Shown: positions 17,284 through 26,440 of the stretch, piece after piece
How positions within the stretch are numbered: the first letter of the stretch is position 1
How the letters are laid out: the number at the start of each line of letters is the position of its first letter
Source of the DNA: an uncultured Ruminococcus sp.
Lineage (GTDB): Bacteria; Bacillota; Clostridia; Oscillospirales; Acutalibacteraceae
Assembly (NCBI GenBank): GCA_902776375.1
Contig: CACYPV010000013.1
Span: 47,823 to 111,822, forward strand
DNA length: 64,000 nucleotides
Direction of reading: 5' to 3'
Position numbers and translations under genes: made by a program
Notes under the pieces: generated by a model
Seen by the model: only the letters and a program-made list of their open reading frames with translations
Told to the model about the DNA's origin: nothing
Databases searched by the model: none

Positions 17284-20200
17284 TTATACGCGTCTGCCTA
17301 CGTTGCCGATCTCGGTGGTGTACTCTGCGAGATACTTCTGGAGCACGGTAGCGTCCTTAATGGAGATCCTCTTGTCGCCGTTGCAGTCTGCAGCCTTCAT
17401 CTGATCTTCGTTGAAGGTCCTGCGCTCTGCAAGGTATTCCTGAATAGCGGTTACGTCGTTGATGGTGATCGTTTCTCCGTTGAGGACTGCGCCTACGAGA
17501 ACGCCTTCGGGATTATCGCTGATGGGCTCTGTGGGAGGTTCTGTGGGCGGATCAGTGGGATCTGTGGGCGGATCGGTGGGATCGGTAGGATCGGTGGGCT
17601 GATCGCCGCCTGTGTAGAAGTATACTACGTTGGTCACGCCGGGAGCGAAGCTGCCTGTGGCGTTGCCGGGAACGATAACATCGGTTCTGCCTGCGAGTGC
17701 GCTTGTGGTGTAGGTGGAAGCAGAGGTAACATTGCTTGCGTTGGAAACAACGTCGGGAGCGATCTTCGCGCCGGTGGCCAGATCGATATGGCTGGTCTTA
17801 ACGGTAGCGGAGAACTTAACGACCTTGCTCTTGATCCAAGCTTCGCCGGCTACAAGATAGCCGTCTTCGCCCTGACCGGGTTCCTGCTTACCGCCGCTGA
17901 TGCGGAAGATAACGCGCGAGCTGCTTGCGGGGATGGTGCCGACCCACTCGCCGTTGGTGAGTGTCATCTTAGCCTGAGCGTTCTTGAGAACTTCGTCCCA
18001 CTTGCCGAATACGTCGCCGTTGTCGTTGTAAGCGTACATCCAAACGTTCTTTGCTGAGGTGTTGTCCTGATAGTGGATCTTGGTGGTAGCCGCGAGAGCC
18101 TTGTAGGTGAAGTTGATGGTCTTGTCGGTTCCGTCAAATGTGCCTACGGTGCCGGAGGGATACTTGTCGGTGTCAAGCTCATAGCCCTGAACAGCGGGAG
18201 CTGTTTCGTTGAAGCTTTTGCCTTCCTTGAGGTGGCGTCTAACAGCTTCTCTTACGGGGCTGCCGGTGCTGTCAAGATAATTAACGGTGAGATAACCGTC
18301 CTGAATAGCCGAGTCGCTGTAGGTGAAGGTAACATTGTAGGTGCCGCCGGCCTGAACGGTGCCGGAGGGTGTTCCGGTGGTGTTCTTGAGAGCGCGGCTG
18401 AACAGGATGCTGCTGTCGGGAAGCGCACGGTAGGTGCTGCCTGTGCGATACTTGGCATTCTGGGTCTTGAGCACGGTGCCGCTCTCGGTCTTATGAGTAA
18501 CGGTCAGTGTGCCGAAGGAATCGGTAACGGTCTTGTTGCCAAAGCCGTTGATAAGTACGATAGAGCCTTTGGCGGGAACGGATACTGAGCTGGAGTTCAG
18601 ATCAGCGATACCCTGAATGCTTGCGCCGGTCTTGCTGATGGAGCTGCCGGCTACGCTGTTGGCAACTACCTTCCAGCTGGAAGCGCCGAGGTTGGAAATG
18701 GTGTAAGCCTGTGTGTCGTTGTTATAGAGCACGCAGACCTTGCTCCACTCGCCGGAGGTAGAGTTGTTGTAGGTGTAGGCAACAACGTGGCCTTGGCTGG
18801 AAGCGTATGTAGGAGTTACGAACGAATTGCTCTTGATGGGGGTGAAGTTGCTGCGCAGGGCGACCATAGTCTTGTACCATGCGGGCAGGTTCTTCATAGT
18901 GTTGGCTCTTGACCAGTCGATCTCATTGATAGCGTCGCTGGCGTTGTAGCTGTTGGCGTTGCCCTTCTTGGTTCTGCCCATTTCGGAGCCCGCAGTCATG
19001 AACGGGATACCGTTAGAGGTCATAAGCAGCGTCATAACGCCGATAGCCTGCCTTTGGATATTCTCGCCGGTGCCGGTGTAGTTGGTGCCGCCGTTAGAAT
19101 AGGTGAGCTTATCCCAGAGGATGAGGTTGTCGTGCGCGTCAGCGTAAGCTACTGTCTGCGAAGGAGCCTTCGCGGCAAAGCTCTTGCCGTTGATACCCGC
19201 AACGATCTTAGCGGTAGCCGCTTCGCTGCCCTGAATGAAGTTGCCGTCTGAGCCGTCGGTGCTGCCCTTGATGGCGTCGCGGTAGGTGTCGTTGAACATA
19301 CCTACGCGGGAATCAAGAGAAGTGGACTTTGCCTGGGTGCAGGGGTTGGGGCACTGTGAGGAACCGCCGGACCAGGGCTCGCCGTACATAAGGATGTTCT
19401 GACCGCCCTGGAGGCTGTCGAGAGTTGTACGGATGTTGTTCATGGTGGTTACATCATGAAGCGCCATCAGGTCGAAACGGAAGCCGTCGATATGATACTC
19501 TTCTGCCCAGTATTTGCAGGAGTCGATCATATACTTGCGGAACATAGCCTTATCGGACGCGGTCTCATTGCCGCAGCCGGAACCGTTTGAATACTTGCCG
19601 GCGGCAGTCATTCTGTAGTAGTAGCCCGGAACGGTCAGATTAAGGCAGGAGCCGTCGGATACATAGGTGTGGTTGTAAACAACGTCCATAACAACTGTGA
19701 TTCCTCTGTCGTGGAGCGCCTGAACCATTTGCTTGAATTCTTTGATCCTGACGTTGCCGTCGTAGGGGTTGGAGGAATAGCTGCCCTCGGGAACGTTGTA
19801 GTTTACGGGGTCATAACCCCAGTTGCGGTTGGTGGAGGAGGAAGGAAGATCTTCTCTTACCGAACCGAAGTCGTAAACAGGCTGAAGCTGAACAGTGTTT
19901 ACGCCGTTTTCAACAAGGTAGTCAACGCAGGTAGACATAGCGCCCGCCTGACCGTTGAGGGTGGTGCCGCCTTCGGTAAAGGCAAGGTACTTGCCCTTGT
20001 TTTCTTCGCTTACTCCTGAGGTGGAAGAAACAGAGAAGTCACGAACATGAACTTCCCAGACAACAGAAGCGGTCTGAGTGTCCTGGAATACGTGCTTATC
20101 GGTGTTCCAGCCGTCGGGGTCGGTAGCGTCGAGGTCAACGACCATCGAACGTTTGCCGTTAACGCCCGTAGCCTTGGAGTATACGTCCTGTGTTTCGTTG

Positions 20201-20589
20201 GTGGTACCGCTAACGGTTACCAGATAGGTGTAATAAACGTTTTTGTAATCGCCCTGTAAGGTTACAGACCAAATACCGCTGCTGTCCTTTGTCATCGCGT
20301 GCTCGCCCAAAACAGCTGCGCCGGACTCGGCGTCAGAACCTGTTCTGTACAGCTTTACCTTGACCGCGGAAGCGCCCGGAGACCAGGTTTTCCATGTGGT
20401 GGAAGATGCAGAATAGGTCGCGCCAAAATCATTTGTGTTCTTGGCGGAATTTGCTTCGGTCTCGTAAAGGTTCTGGTTGTAGTAACCAACAGGCTCGCTG
20501 TCAACGGAGACCGCGTTCGCCGCTATAGCGGCGCAGCCCGAAACCATTACCGCGGAAAGCAACAACGATAACGACTTTTTGAATTTCAT
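17284..20589 (-). CDS. Secreted type I pullulanase (GH13) with MucBP-like modules, a starch-binding-like module and dockerin
   Basis: Cleaves alpha-1,6 branches in pullulan and starch. After a signal peptide (about 1-27) comes an E-set/CBM48-type domain to about 155, then the GH13 barrel. The barrel shows the pullulanase hallmark NWGYDP at 256-261, DVVYNHT near 302, nucleophile D373 in GFRFDLM, acid E404 in YGEPW and D487 in AHDN. Two MucBP-like segments, a possible starch-binding module (IHYQDNTSAKNVWMYAY), another MucBP-like segment and a Pro/Thr linker follow. The last 70 residues form a dockerin; its second calcium loop (DCNGDKRISIKD) is canonical and the first is degenerate. A dockerin implies attachment to a cohesin scaffold, as in the Ruminococcus bromii amylosome. 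AGGAGTGAT precedes the ATG. Monocistronic. Confidence 0.92.
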   Translation of the reverse strand: MKFKKSLSLLLSAVMVSGCAAIAANAVSVDSEPVGYYNQNLYETEANSAKNTNDFGATYSASSTTWKTWSPGASAVKVKLYRTGSDAESGAAVLGEHAMTKDSSGIWSVTLQGDYKNVYYTYLVTVSGTTNETQDVYSKATGVNGKRSMVVDLDATDPDGWNTDKHVFQDTQTASVVWEVHVRDFSVSSTSGVSEENKGKYLAFTEGGTTLNGQAGAMSTCVDYLVENGVNTVQLQPVYDFGSVREDLPSSSTNRNWGYDPVNYNVPEGSYSSNPYDGNVRIKEFKQMVQALHDRGITVVMDVVYNHTYVSDGSCLNLTVPGYYYRMTAAGKYSNGSGCGNETASDKAMFRKYMIDSCKYWAEEYHIDGFRFDLMALHDVTTMNNIRTTLDSLQGGQNILMYGEPWSGGSSQCPNPCTQAKSTSLDSRVGMFNDTYRDAIKGSTDGSDGNFIQGSEAATAKIVAGINGKSFAAKAPSQTVAYADAHDNLILWDKLTYSNGGTNYTGTGENIQRQAIGVMTLLMTSNGIPFMTAGSEMGRTKKGNANSYNASDAINEIDWSRANTMKNLPAWYKTMVALRSNFTPIKSNSFVTPTYASSQGHVVAYTYNNSTSGEWSKVCVLYNNDTQAYTISNLGASSWKVVANSVAGSSISKTGASIQGIADLNSSSVSVPAKGSIVLINGFGNKTVTDSFGTLTVTHKTESGTVLKTQNAKYRTGSTYRALPDSSILFSRALKNTTGTPSGTVQAGGTYNVTFTYSDSAIQDGYLTVNYLDSTGSPVREAVRRHLKEGKSFNETAPAVQGYELDTDKYPSGTVGTFDGTDKTINFTYKALAATTKIHYQDNTSAKNVWMYAYNDNGDVFGKWDEVLKNAQAKMTLTNGEWVGTIPASSSRVIFRISGGKQEPGQGEDGYLVAGEAWIKSKVVKFSATVKTSHIDLATGAKIAPDVVSNASNVTSASTYTTSALAGRTDVIVPGNATGSFAPGVTNVVYFYTGGDQPTDPTDPTDPPTDPTDPPTEPPTEPISDNPEGVLVGAVLNGETITINDVTAIQEYLAERRTFNEDQMKAADCNGDKRISIKDATVLQKYLAEYTTEIGNVGRRV

Positions 20590-20841
20590 ACTATCACTCC
20601 TGTGTATAGAATTTTCATAGTTTCACATAATATGATAAGTATATTTTATCAAATTCAGCCAGAATTATATTTCTTGTTTAGAAATATGAGCTTTTGCGCA
20701 ATACAAACTTTATGCTCTGTTTTTGGTGATAATGTATAAATATATCAACAATTTTTTGACATGAGGTTTTTTCGACTATCGAATTAAAATTATAGGTTTA
20801 AAAATCGGCAAAACCGTGATATACTTGTTATGGTGATAGTT

Positions 20842-21717
20842 ATGATCTGTGATTTATGTCCGCGCAAATGCAACGCGGTGCGCACCGAGCACAGCGGCGA
20901 CGGATTTTGCAAAATGGGCACTCTGCCGGTGGTAGCGCGCGTCGCCCCGCACTATGGCGAAGAGACCTGCATAAGCGGCACAAGGGGCAGCGGAACAGTG
21001 TTTTTCTCGGGCTGCACGATGAAATGCAAATACTGCCAGAACCACGAGATCTCGCTTACGGGCAAGGGCGTTACCCTGACCCCGAAGGAGCTGGCGAAGG
21101 GCTACAAAATGCTTGAGGAAGCGGGCGTCCACAACATCAATCTGGTGACCGCCGATCACTTCGTTGAGGCGGTGGCGGAGAGCCTTGATATTTACCGCCC
21201 GCGCATACCCGTTGTGTACAACTGCAGCGGCTACACCTCGCCGAAAACGCTAAGCATCCTCGACGGGCTGGTCGACGTTTACCTGCCCGACTTCAAATAC
21301 GCCGACGACGCGTTGGCAAAAAAGCTTTCATCGGCTCCGAATTATGTCGAAACCGCAACGGCGGCGATACAGGAAATGATATTCCAGGTGGGCAAGCCGC
21401 GCTACGACGACGAGGGAATGATGAAAAAGGGCGTTATCGTGCGCCACCTCATTCTGCCGTCGCACACCAAAAACAGCATAGCGGTGCTCGAACGGCTGGC
21501 GAGGTATTTTAAAAACGACGTTCTGGTGAGCCTTATGTGCCAGTACGTGCCCTGCGGCGAGGCAAAAAAAGACCCCAAGCTAAACAGGAAGATCACGCGC
21601 CGCGAATACGAAAAGGTCGAGCGCGTGCTGTTCAGCTTAGGGTTGGATGGTTTTACGCAGGAGCTGTCCTCGGCAACGGAGGAGTATATCCCGGAGTGGG
21701 ACTTTGCGGGCAATTGA
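20842..21717 (+). CDS. Radical SAM protein, pyruvate formate-lyase activase-like (COG1313 type)
   Basis: The 4Fe-4S/SAM-binding motif is SGCTMKCKYCQN (CxxxCxxC). An extra N-terminal cysteine cluster (CDLCPRKCN) is typical of the PflA-related family of unknown substrate. Later segments VYNCSGYTSPKTL and VYLPDFKYAD fit that family. It probably installs a glycyl radical or acts as an orphan radical enzyme; no glycyl-radical enzyme lies nearby, so the target is unknown. I chose ATG 20842 because GGTGAT precedes it; ATG 20830 is an alternative. Divergent from the pullulanase gene. Confidence 0.85.
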   Translation: MICDLCPRKCNAVRTEHSGDGFCKMGTLPVVARVAPHYGEETCISGTRGSGTVFFSGCTMKCKYCQNHEISLTGKGVTLTPKELAKGYKMLEEAGVHNINLVTADHFVEAVAESLDIYRPRIPVVYNCSGYTSPKTLSILDGLVDVYLPDFKYADDALAKKLSSAPNYVETATAAIQEMIFQVGKPRYDDEGMMKKGVIVRHLILPSHTKNSIAVLERLARYFKNDVLVSLMCQYVPCGEAKKDPKLNRKITRREYEKVERVLFSLGLDGFTQELSSATEEYIPEWDFAGN

Positions 21718-21799
21718 CAATAATACAATTATCTAATAAAACCCTTTACTTTGAACCCTGAACTAAAAAACTTGCAATTTGTCATTTGCAGCTTGTAAT

Positions 21800-22807
21800 T
21801 TATAAAACTATCAGCTCATAATCGTACCCGTCCGCGACGGTGAAGCTTTCGGAAATACCGCCGCTGACATAGGCTTTTTTGTCGCTCGTCAGTATGATAT
21901 AGTTAAAGCCGCCGTGGGCTTTTTTATGATAACGCTCCGCCTCTTCCCTGCCCATCACGAACAAGGCGGTGGAAAGAGCGTCGCTGAGCGCGCCGCTGTC
22001 GGAAATGATCGTGACCGATTCGATACCGTTGTCGACGGGAACGCCCGTTTTCGGGTCGATAATATGGCTGTAGATTTTGCCGTCGTCGCCTGTGAAGCAG
22101 CGCTCGTAGCTGCCGGAGGTGGCGATTATTTTATCCTTGCAGGTGATATAGCCCATGTAGCCGGCGCTGTTTTCGGGGTCGGCAATGCCGATCTTCCACT
22201 TTTTGCCGCCCTCCTTTTCACCGTAGGCAAGGACGGTGCCGCCGAGGTTGAGCAGAGCGCTGTCGGATTGGGAGCTGTCGAGAATCGCCTTCGCGCGGTC
22301 GGCTGCGTAACCCTTAGCGACCGCGCCGAAATCGAGCTTTGCGCCTTTAGGCAGAGTTATCCTGCCGTCCTTTACAGCAACCTTGTTGTGATCGACGAGC
22401 TGCAAAAGATCGGAAAGCGTCTTTTCATCGGGGATCTTGTAGTCCTTGCTGATAAAGCCCCACTCTTCGACGACGGGGTAAACCGTGATATCCAGCGCGC
22501 CGCCGGTGTCGCGGCACAGATCAAGCGACTTTTCAGCCAAGCCGAGCACTGCTTCGTCGGCGGTCGCGGAGCCGCTTTTATTGATTTTTGAAACGTCGCT
22601 GTCCTCACCGGTGGTCGAGAGCAAGCCGTCAAGCCGCGTTATTTCGGCTTTTATGTCCTTCATCGCCTGTTCGTCGCCGTAAACGTCGACCTGCATGAAG
22701 GTATCCATAGCGTCAAAGCTTTCGGAGTATTTATTTGTCTGAGCGCCGCAGCCCGCCGTCAAGCAGGCAAACAAGAGCGCAAACGTTAATGATAATAGTT
22801 TTTTCAT
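21800..22807 (-). CDS. apbE: FAD:protein FMN transferase (ApbE family), lipoprotein
   Basis: ApbE attaches FMN to a Thr/Ser of flavoproteins such as Rnf/Nqr subunits outside the membrane. The signal peptide ends in a lipobox (CLTAGC). Typical motifs are AMDTFMQVDVYG, KLDFGAVAKGYAAD, SALLNLGGTVLAYG, HIIDPKTGVPV and SDALSTALFVMG, the last with the Mg-binding Asp. Full length at 335 residues. No Rnf gene is in the window. Ribosome site weak. A hairpin terminator separates it from trkH upstream. Confidence 0.93.
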   Translation of the reverse strand: MKKLLSLTFALLFACLTAGCGAQTNKYSESFDAMDTFMQVDVYGDEQAMKDIKAEITRLDGLLSTTGEDSDVSKINKSGSATADEAVLGLAEKSLDLCRDTGGALDITVYPVVEEWGFISKDYKIPDEKTLSDLLQLVDHNKVAVKDGRITLPKGAKLDFGAVAKGYAADRAKAILDSSQSDSALLNLGGTVLAYGEKEGGKKWKIGIADPENSAGYMGYITCKDKIIATSGSYERCFTGDDGKIYSHIIDPKTGVPVDNGIESVTIISDSGALSDALSTALFVMGREEAERYHKKAHGGFNYIILTSDKKAYVSGGISESFTVADGYDYELIVL

Positions 22808-22814
22808 ATTGGTT

Positions 22815-22846
22815 TTTCAAAAGAGGGCGCACAAAAAAGTGCGCCC
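22815..22846 (-). terminator. Terminator between trkH and apbE
   Basis: GGGCGCAC pairs with GTGCGCCC. On the minus strand the hairpin is followed by TCTTTTG. Confidence 0.7.
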
Positions 22847-22851
22847 TGGTT

Positions 22852-24303
22852 TTATGATTTTTTCCAAGCGGATGGGGTGAGCAGGATGAGTATCGGGAAA
22901 AGCTCTAGCCTGCCCGCGATCATGTCGAATACAAACACCAGCTTTGACAGCACGGTGAAATCGGCGTAGTTGCCCACGGGGCCTACGTCGTTAAGTCCGG
23001 GGCCGGTGTTGTTGAGCGTTGCCGAAACCGAGGTGAAGCTTGTCACCATGTCCCTGCCCTCGATCGAAACAAGCAGGAAGCTGCCTACAAAAACCGCGAG
23101 GTAGACGACAAGAAAAACCGAGGTGTTGCGCGTTACCTGATGATCGACAGACTTGCCGTCCATCTTTATGGTGCGGATGTTGCGCGGATGGATAAGCATT
23201 GAAAGCTCTTTTTTGACTTCCTTGGCAAGGATGACTATGCGCGATATCTTGAAGCCGCCGCCGGTGCTGCCCGCCATTGCGCCGACAAAGGTGATGATCA
23301 TTATGATCCCCTTGGAAAGCTGCGGCCAGTGATTGACGTCGCCTATGCCAAAGCCCGTTGTGGTGATTATGGACGAAACATAGAAAAAGCTTTGATGGAA
23401 GGATTCGCCCGCGTCGTTGTTGTAGAGCGGCATGATGTTGAGCGCGATCACCAACGTGGATACCGCGATGAAGCCGAAGTAGAACCAAAGCTCCTCGATT
23501 TTGAGTATCTGCTTGAATTTGCGGGCGAGGATAAGAATGTAAACCGAGAAATTGACGCCGAAAAGCATCATGAATACGGCGATAACGGTTTGCAGATAGT
23601 GCGAATGATAAGCCGCCATATTGTCGTTGTGGATGCCGAAGCCGCCCGTGCCGGCAGTTGAGAACGAGGTGTTCACGGCGTTGAAGAAATCCATGCCGCC
23701 GCAGAGCAGCAGAATGATCTCTAAAGCCACAAGGCCGAGATAGATGCCGTAGAGCAGCGCGGCGTAGTTGCGCATTTTTGGCACCGCCTTACCGATTATC
23801 GGACCCGGGCTTTCAGCCTTCATCAGGTAAATGTTCTGCTGACCGCCGAGCTTTGGTATGAGCGCGAGCAAAAAGACGATAACGCCCATGCCGCCCAGCA
23901 GGATCATTACGCTTCGCCACAGCAGCATGCAGTGGCTCAAAGACTCAACGTTCGTAAGAATGGTAGCTCCCGTGGTGGTAAAGCCCGAAACGGACTCGAA
24001 AAACGCGTCCAGATAATTGGGGATCTCGCGGCTCAGGAAGAACGGCAGAGCAGCCACCAGCGACATCAATATCCAGCTGAGAGCCGTCGCGGCGTAGCCC
24101 GCCTTCTGGTAGAGCACCATATTTTTCGGTTTTTTAATTTTTACAGCAAGCACGCCTGCTGTCACCGCGCCCAGTCCCGTAAGGAAGAAATATATCCCCT
24201 CGTGTTCGCGGTAAATGAGCGAGGTGATCGTGCAGAGCTGCATTGCCACCCCCTCGACTATAAGCACCCAGCCGAGGATGTAAATTATCAATCGTTTGTT
24301 CAT
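22852..24303 (-). CDS. trkH: Potassium uptake channel subunit TrkH/KtrB family
   Basis: Membrane channel for K+ uptake gated by the TrkA/KtrA ring. It has the four pore loops of the family: SGFTTTGATI, STAGTGGFGI, ITTTGFGIGD and ATLNNTGPGL. About ten membrane spans; 483 residues, closer to TrkH size. It starts 11 bases after trkA and is co-transcribed with it, ending in a hairpin terminator. Confidence 0.93.
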   Translation of the reverse strand: MNKRLIIYILGWVLIVEGVAMQLCTITSLIYREHEGIYFFLTGLGAVTAGVLAVKIKKPKNMVLYQKAGYAATALSWILMSLVAALPFFLSREIPNYLDAFFESVSGFTTTGATILTNVESLSHCMLLWRSVMILLGGMGVIVFLLALIPKLGGQQNIYLMKAESPGPIIGKAVPKMRNYAALLYGIYLGLVALEIILLLCGGMDFFNAVNTSFSTAGTGGFGIHNDNMAAYHSHYLQTVIAVFMMLFGVNFSVYILILARKFKQILKIEELWFYFGFIAVSTLVIALNIMPLYNNDAGESFHQSFFYVSSIITTTGFGIGDVNHWPQLSKGIIMIITFVGAMAGSTGGGFKISRIVILAKEVKKELSMLIHPRNIRTIKMDGKSVDHQVTRNTSVFLVVYLAVFVGSFLLVSIEGRDMVTSFTSVSATLNNTGPGLNDVGPVGNYADFTVLSKLVFVFDMIAGRLELFPILILLTPSAWKKS

Positions 24304-24314
24304 AGAGTCTGTCC

Positions 24315-25670
24315 TCAGCGTTTAACGATATCGTCAAGGTCTTTCAGACCCTTGTGCTTTGTGATAACTACGACCGAATCGCCGGGCTCGATGGTGTCGT
24401 TGCCGGAAGGCAGGATGATTCTGCCTTTTCGTGAGATACAAATCACCTGAAGATCGCTGCGCAGATTTAGCTCTGCAAGCGGTATGTTCGTAGCCTTTGA
24501 GTTGTTTTTTACGCGGAATTCAAGAGCCTCTACCCTGTCCTCGTGCAGGCGGTAAAGGGTCTCGACGTTACTGCCGAGCGAATTCTGCATGGCGCGGATG
24601 TAACGCGCGATGTATTCACCGGTGAGCGTCTTAGGGTTGATAACGCACTCAAGCCCGAGATTACCGATGATATTGTCAAAGGATTCGTTGTTGATCTTTG
24701 TGATGATCTTCGCCTTTGAAACCGATTTGATATACAAAGATATCAGGATATTCTCCTCGTCGTAATCCATCAGCGCGGCAACGCCGTCGGCGCTGTCGAT
24801 GCCCTCGCTGAGCAGCAGATCCTGATCCATGCAGTCGCCGTGTATTATCATGGCGCTGTGCAGAGCTTCGGCAAGCTCCTCGCAGCGCTGAACATTGCGC
24901 TCGATGATCTTGACGTTGACGCCCGCCTTGAGCAATCTTTGGGCGAGGTAGAATGAGACCTTGCCGCCGCCCAAAAGGATAACGTCGCGGCTTCTGCCGA
25001 TGTTGATGTTGGATTTTTTGAAAAAGCGCGCGGCGATCTCGGGCTTGGCAACTACCGTTACCTTGTCGCCCGCCTGAATGACGGTGTCGCCGTTGGCGAT
25101 ATAGACCTCGCTGCCGCGCTCTACGGTGCAGATACGCACCCTGCCCTTAACGGTGTCGATCTGGCTGATCCTTTTGCCGCAAACCGGCGAATTTTCCGGG
25201 ACAAGCACCTTGATAAGCTCGACCGCGCCCTTGGCGAAGCTGTCGATCTCGAGCGCGCCGGAAAAGCGGAGCAGACGGCTTATCTCGATAGCCTCGGTAA
25301 GCTCGGGGTTTATGGACATGGAAAGGCGGAGCTGATCCTTTACCCTATAGAGATCGTCGGTGTATTCGGGACTGCGAACACGCGCGATTGTATGCGGAAC
25401 TCCGGCGGCTCGCGCCATAAGGCAGGCGTAGAGGTTTACCTCGTCGCGCGCGGTAGCGGCGATAACAAGGTCGGCGTCCTCGGCGCCGGCTTCGGCCAGC
25501 ACCTCGTAGGTCGCGCCGTTGCCCTCAACACCCATTACGTCGAGCGACTCGGAAAGCCGCGCCACAGCTTTGCGGTTGTTGTCGACTACGGTGATATAGT
25601 GATCCTCGGCGTTGAGCTCTCTTGCGATGGAGGTGCCCACCTTGCCGCAGCCAATAATAACGATTCTCAT
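24315..25670 (-). CDS. trkA: TrkA, NAD-binding potassium transport regulator
   Basis: Cytoplasmic gating subunit with two tandem RCK modules. The first nucleotide-binding fold starts MRIVIIGCGKVGTSIA and the second has DVILLGGGKVSFYLAQ near residue 230. Each is followed by an RCK_C domain (around VPENSPVCGKRI, and the C-terminal half ending GDSVVVITKHKGL). I chose ATG 25670 because GGGAG lies 8 bases upstream; the frame also opens at 25688 without a ribosome site. A perfect 8-bp inverted repeat (CGGGAGAT/ATCTCCCG) sits in the leader at 25699-25723. Confidence 0.94.
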   Translation of the reverse strand: MRIVIIGCGKVGTSIARELNAEDHYITVVDNNRKAVARLSESLDVMGVEGNGATYEVLAEAGAEDADLVIAATARDEVNLYACLMARAAGVPHTIARVRSPEYTDDLYRVKDQLRLSMSINPELTEAIEISRLLRFSGALEIDSFAKGAVELIKVLVPENSPVCGKRISQIDTVKGRVRICTVERGSEVYIANGDTVIQAGDKVTVVAKPEIAARFFKKSNINIGRSRDVILLGGGKVSFYLAQRLLKAGVNVKIIERNVQRCEELAEALHSAMIIHGDCMDQDLLLSEGIDSADGVAALMDYDEENILISLYIKSVSKAKIITKINNESFDNIIGNLGLECVINPKTLTGEYIARYIRAMQNSLGSNVETLYRLHEDRVEALEFRVKNNSKATNIPLAELNLRSDLQVICISRKGRIILPSGNDTIEPGDSVVVITKHKGLKDLDDIVKR

Positions 25671-25698
25671 ATGGTTCTCCCGATTCAATAAAGATATA

Positions 25699-25723
25699 CG
25701 GGAGATATAATACTAATCTCCCG
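25699..25723 (-). promoter_or_regulatory. Inverted repeat in the trkA leader
   Basis: CGGGAGAT and ATCTCCCG flank a 9-base AT-rich spacer. It could be an operator or an mRNA hairpin. No c-di-AMP riboswitch is recognisable upstream of trkA. Confidence 0.4.
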
Positions 25724-25908
25724 CTAATGCTATTTTTATCTTTTCATTTAAAAATGATACACCAAAAGGGCGTAAAAATCAATAATAATATCAAAAAAAG
25801 TTTAGAAAACAGGGATTTTTAGATTTAAAGGTATTTAATATTTTTTTATTATATGATATAATAAACATTAATATTAATTATTTGTTTTTTGGCAAAGGGA
25901 GGCAGAAC

Positions 25909-26388
25909 ATGAAACGCAGTGATTACATAAGCTGGGACGAGTATTTTATGGGCGTGTCCCTGCTGGCGGCAAAGCGCAGCAAGGATCCCAACACGCAGGT
26001 GGGCGCCTGCATAGTAGACCAAAACAACATAATCCTTTCCACGGGCTACAACGGTTTTCCCTACGGCTGCTCCGACGACGTTTATCCCTGGGAGCGCGAG
26101 GGCGACGACACAAAATACAATTATGTAGTGCACGCCGAGCTGAATGCGATTTTGAACGCGCGCGGAAAGAACCTAAAGGGCGCAAAGCTTTATGTCGACC
26201 TTTTCCCCTGCAACGAGTGCGCCAAGGCGATAATACAGTCGGGCATTTCGGAAGTGGTGTACCTTTACGATAAGTATGCCGACACCGACGCCACAAAAGC
26301 GTCAAAAAAAATGCTGACCTCAGCGGGCGTAAAGCTTACGCAGTTCGAGACAGACAAGGGCAGCATAACATTGGATTTCAAAAAATAA
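25909..26388 (+). CDS. dCMP deaminase family protein (ComEB-like)
   Basis: Deaminates dCMP to dUMP for thymidylate synthesis. Zinc-binding motifs are VVHAELNAI (HAE) and FPCNECAKAI (PCxxC), and the N-terminal SWDEYFMGVSLLAAKRSKDP is typical of the family. 159 residues from ATG 25909, which follows AAAGGGAGG; an in-frame codon at 25882 is upstream of that site. Divergent from trkA; convergent with the NlpC/P60 gene across a shared hairpin. Confidence 0.9.
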   Translation: MKRSDYISWDEYFMGVSLLAAKRSKDPNTQVGACIVDQNNIILSTGYNGFPYGCSDDVYPWEREGDDTKYNYVVHAELNAILNARGKNLKGAKLYVDLFPCNECAKAIIQSGISEVVYLYDKYADTDATKASKKMLTSAGVKLTQFETDKGSITLDFKK

Positions 26389-26396
26389 GACATGAC

Positions 26397-26428
26397 AAAA
26401 ACGTCCCGCGGGAGTTCCCACGGGACGA
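26397..26428 (-). terminator. Hairpin terminator between convergent genes
   Basis: CGTCCCG pairs with CGGGACG. The T run is best on the minus strand (GTTTTTG), so it mainly serves the NlpC/P60 gene and may act both ways. Confidence 0.65.
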
Positions 26429-26440
26429 TTTATTATGTGT

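Noticed and set aside
25671-25908. Possible c-di-AMP riboswitch upstream of trkA
   Set aside because: Such switches often precede potassium genes, but this spacer is almost pure A/T and shows none of the conserved blocks.
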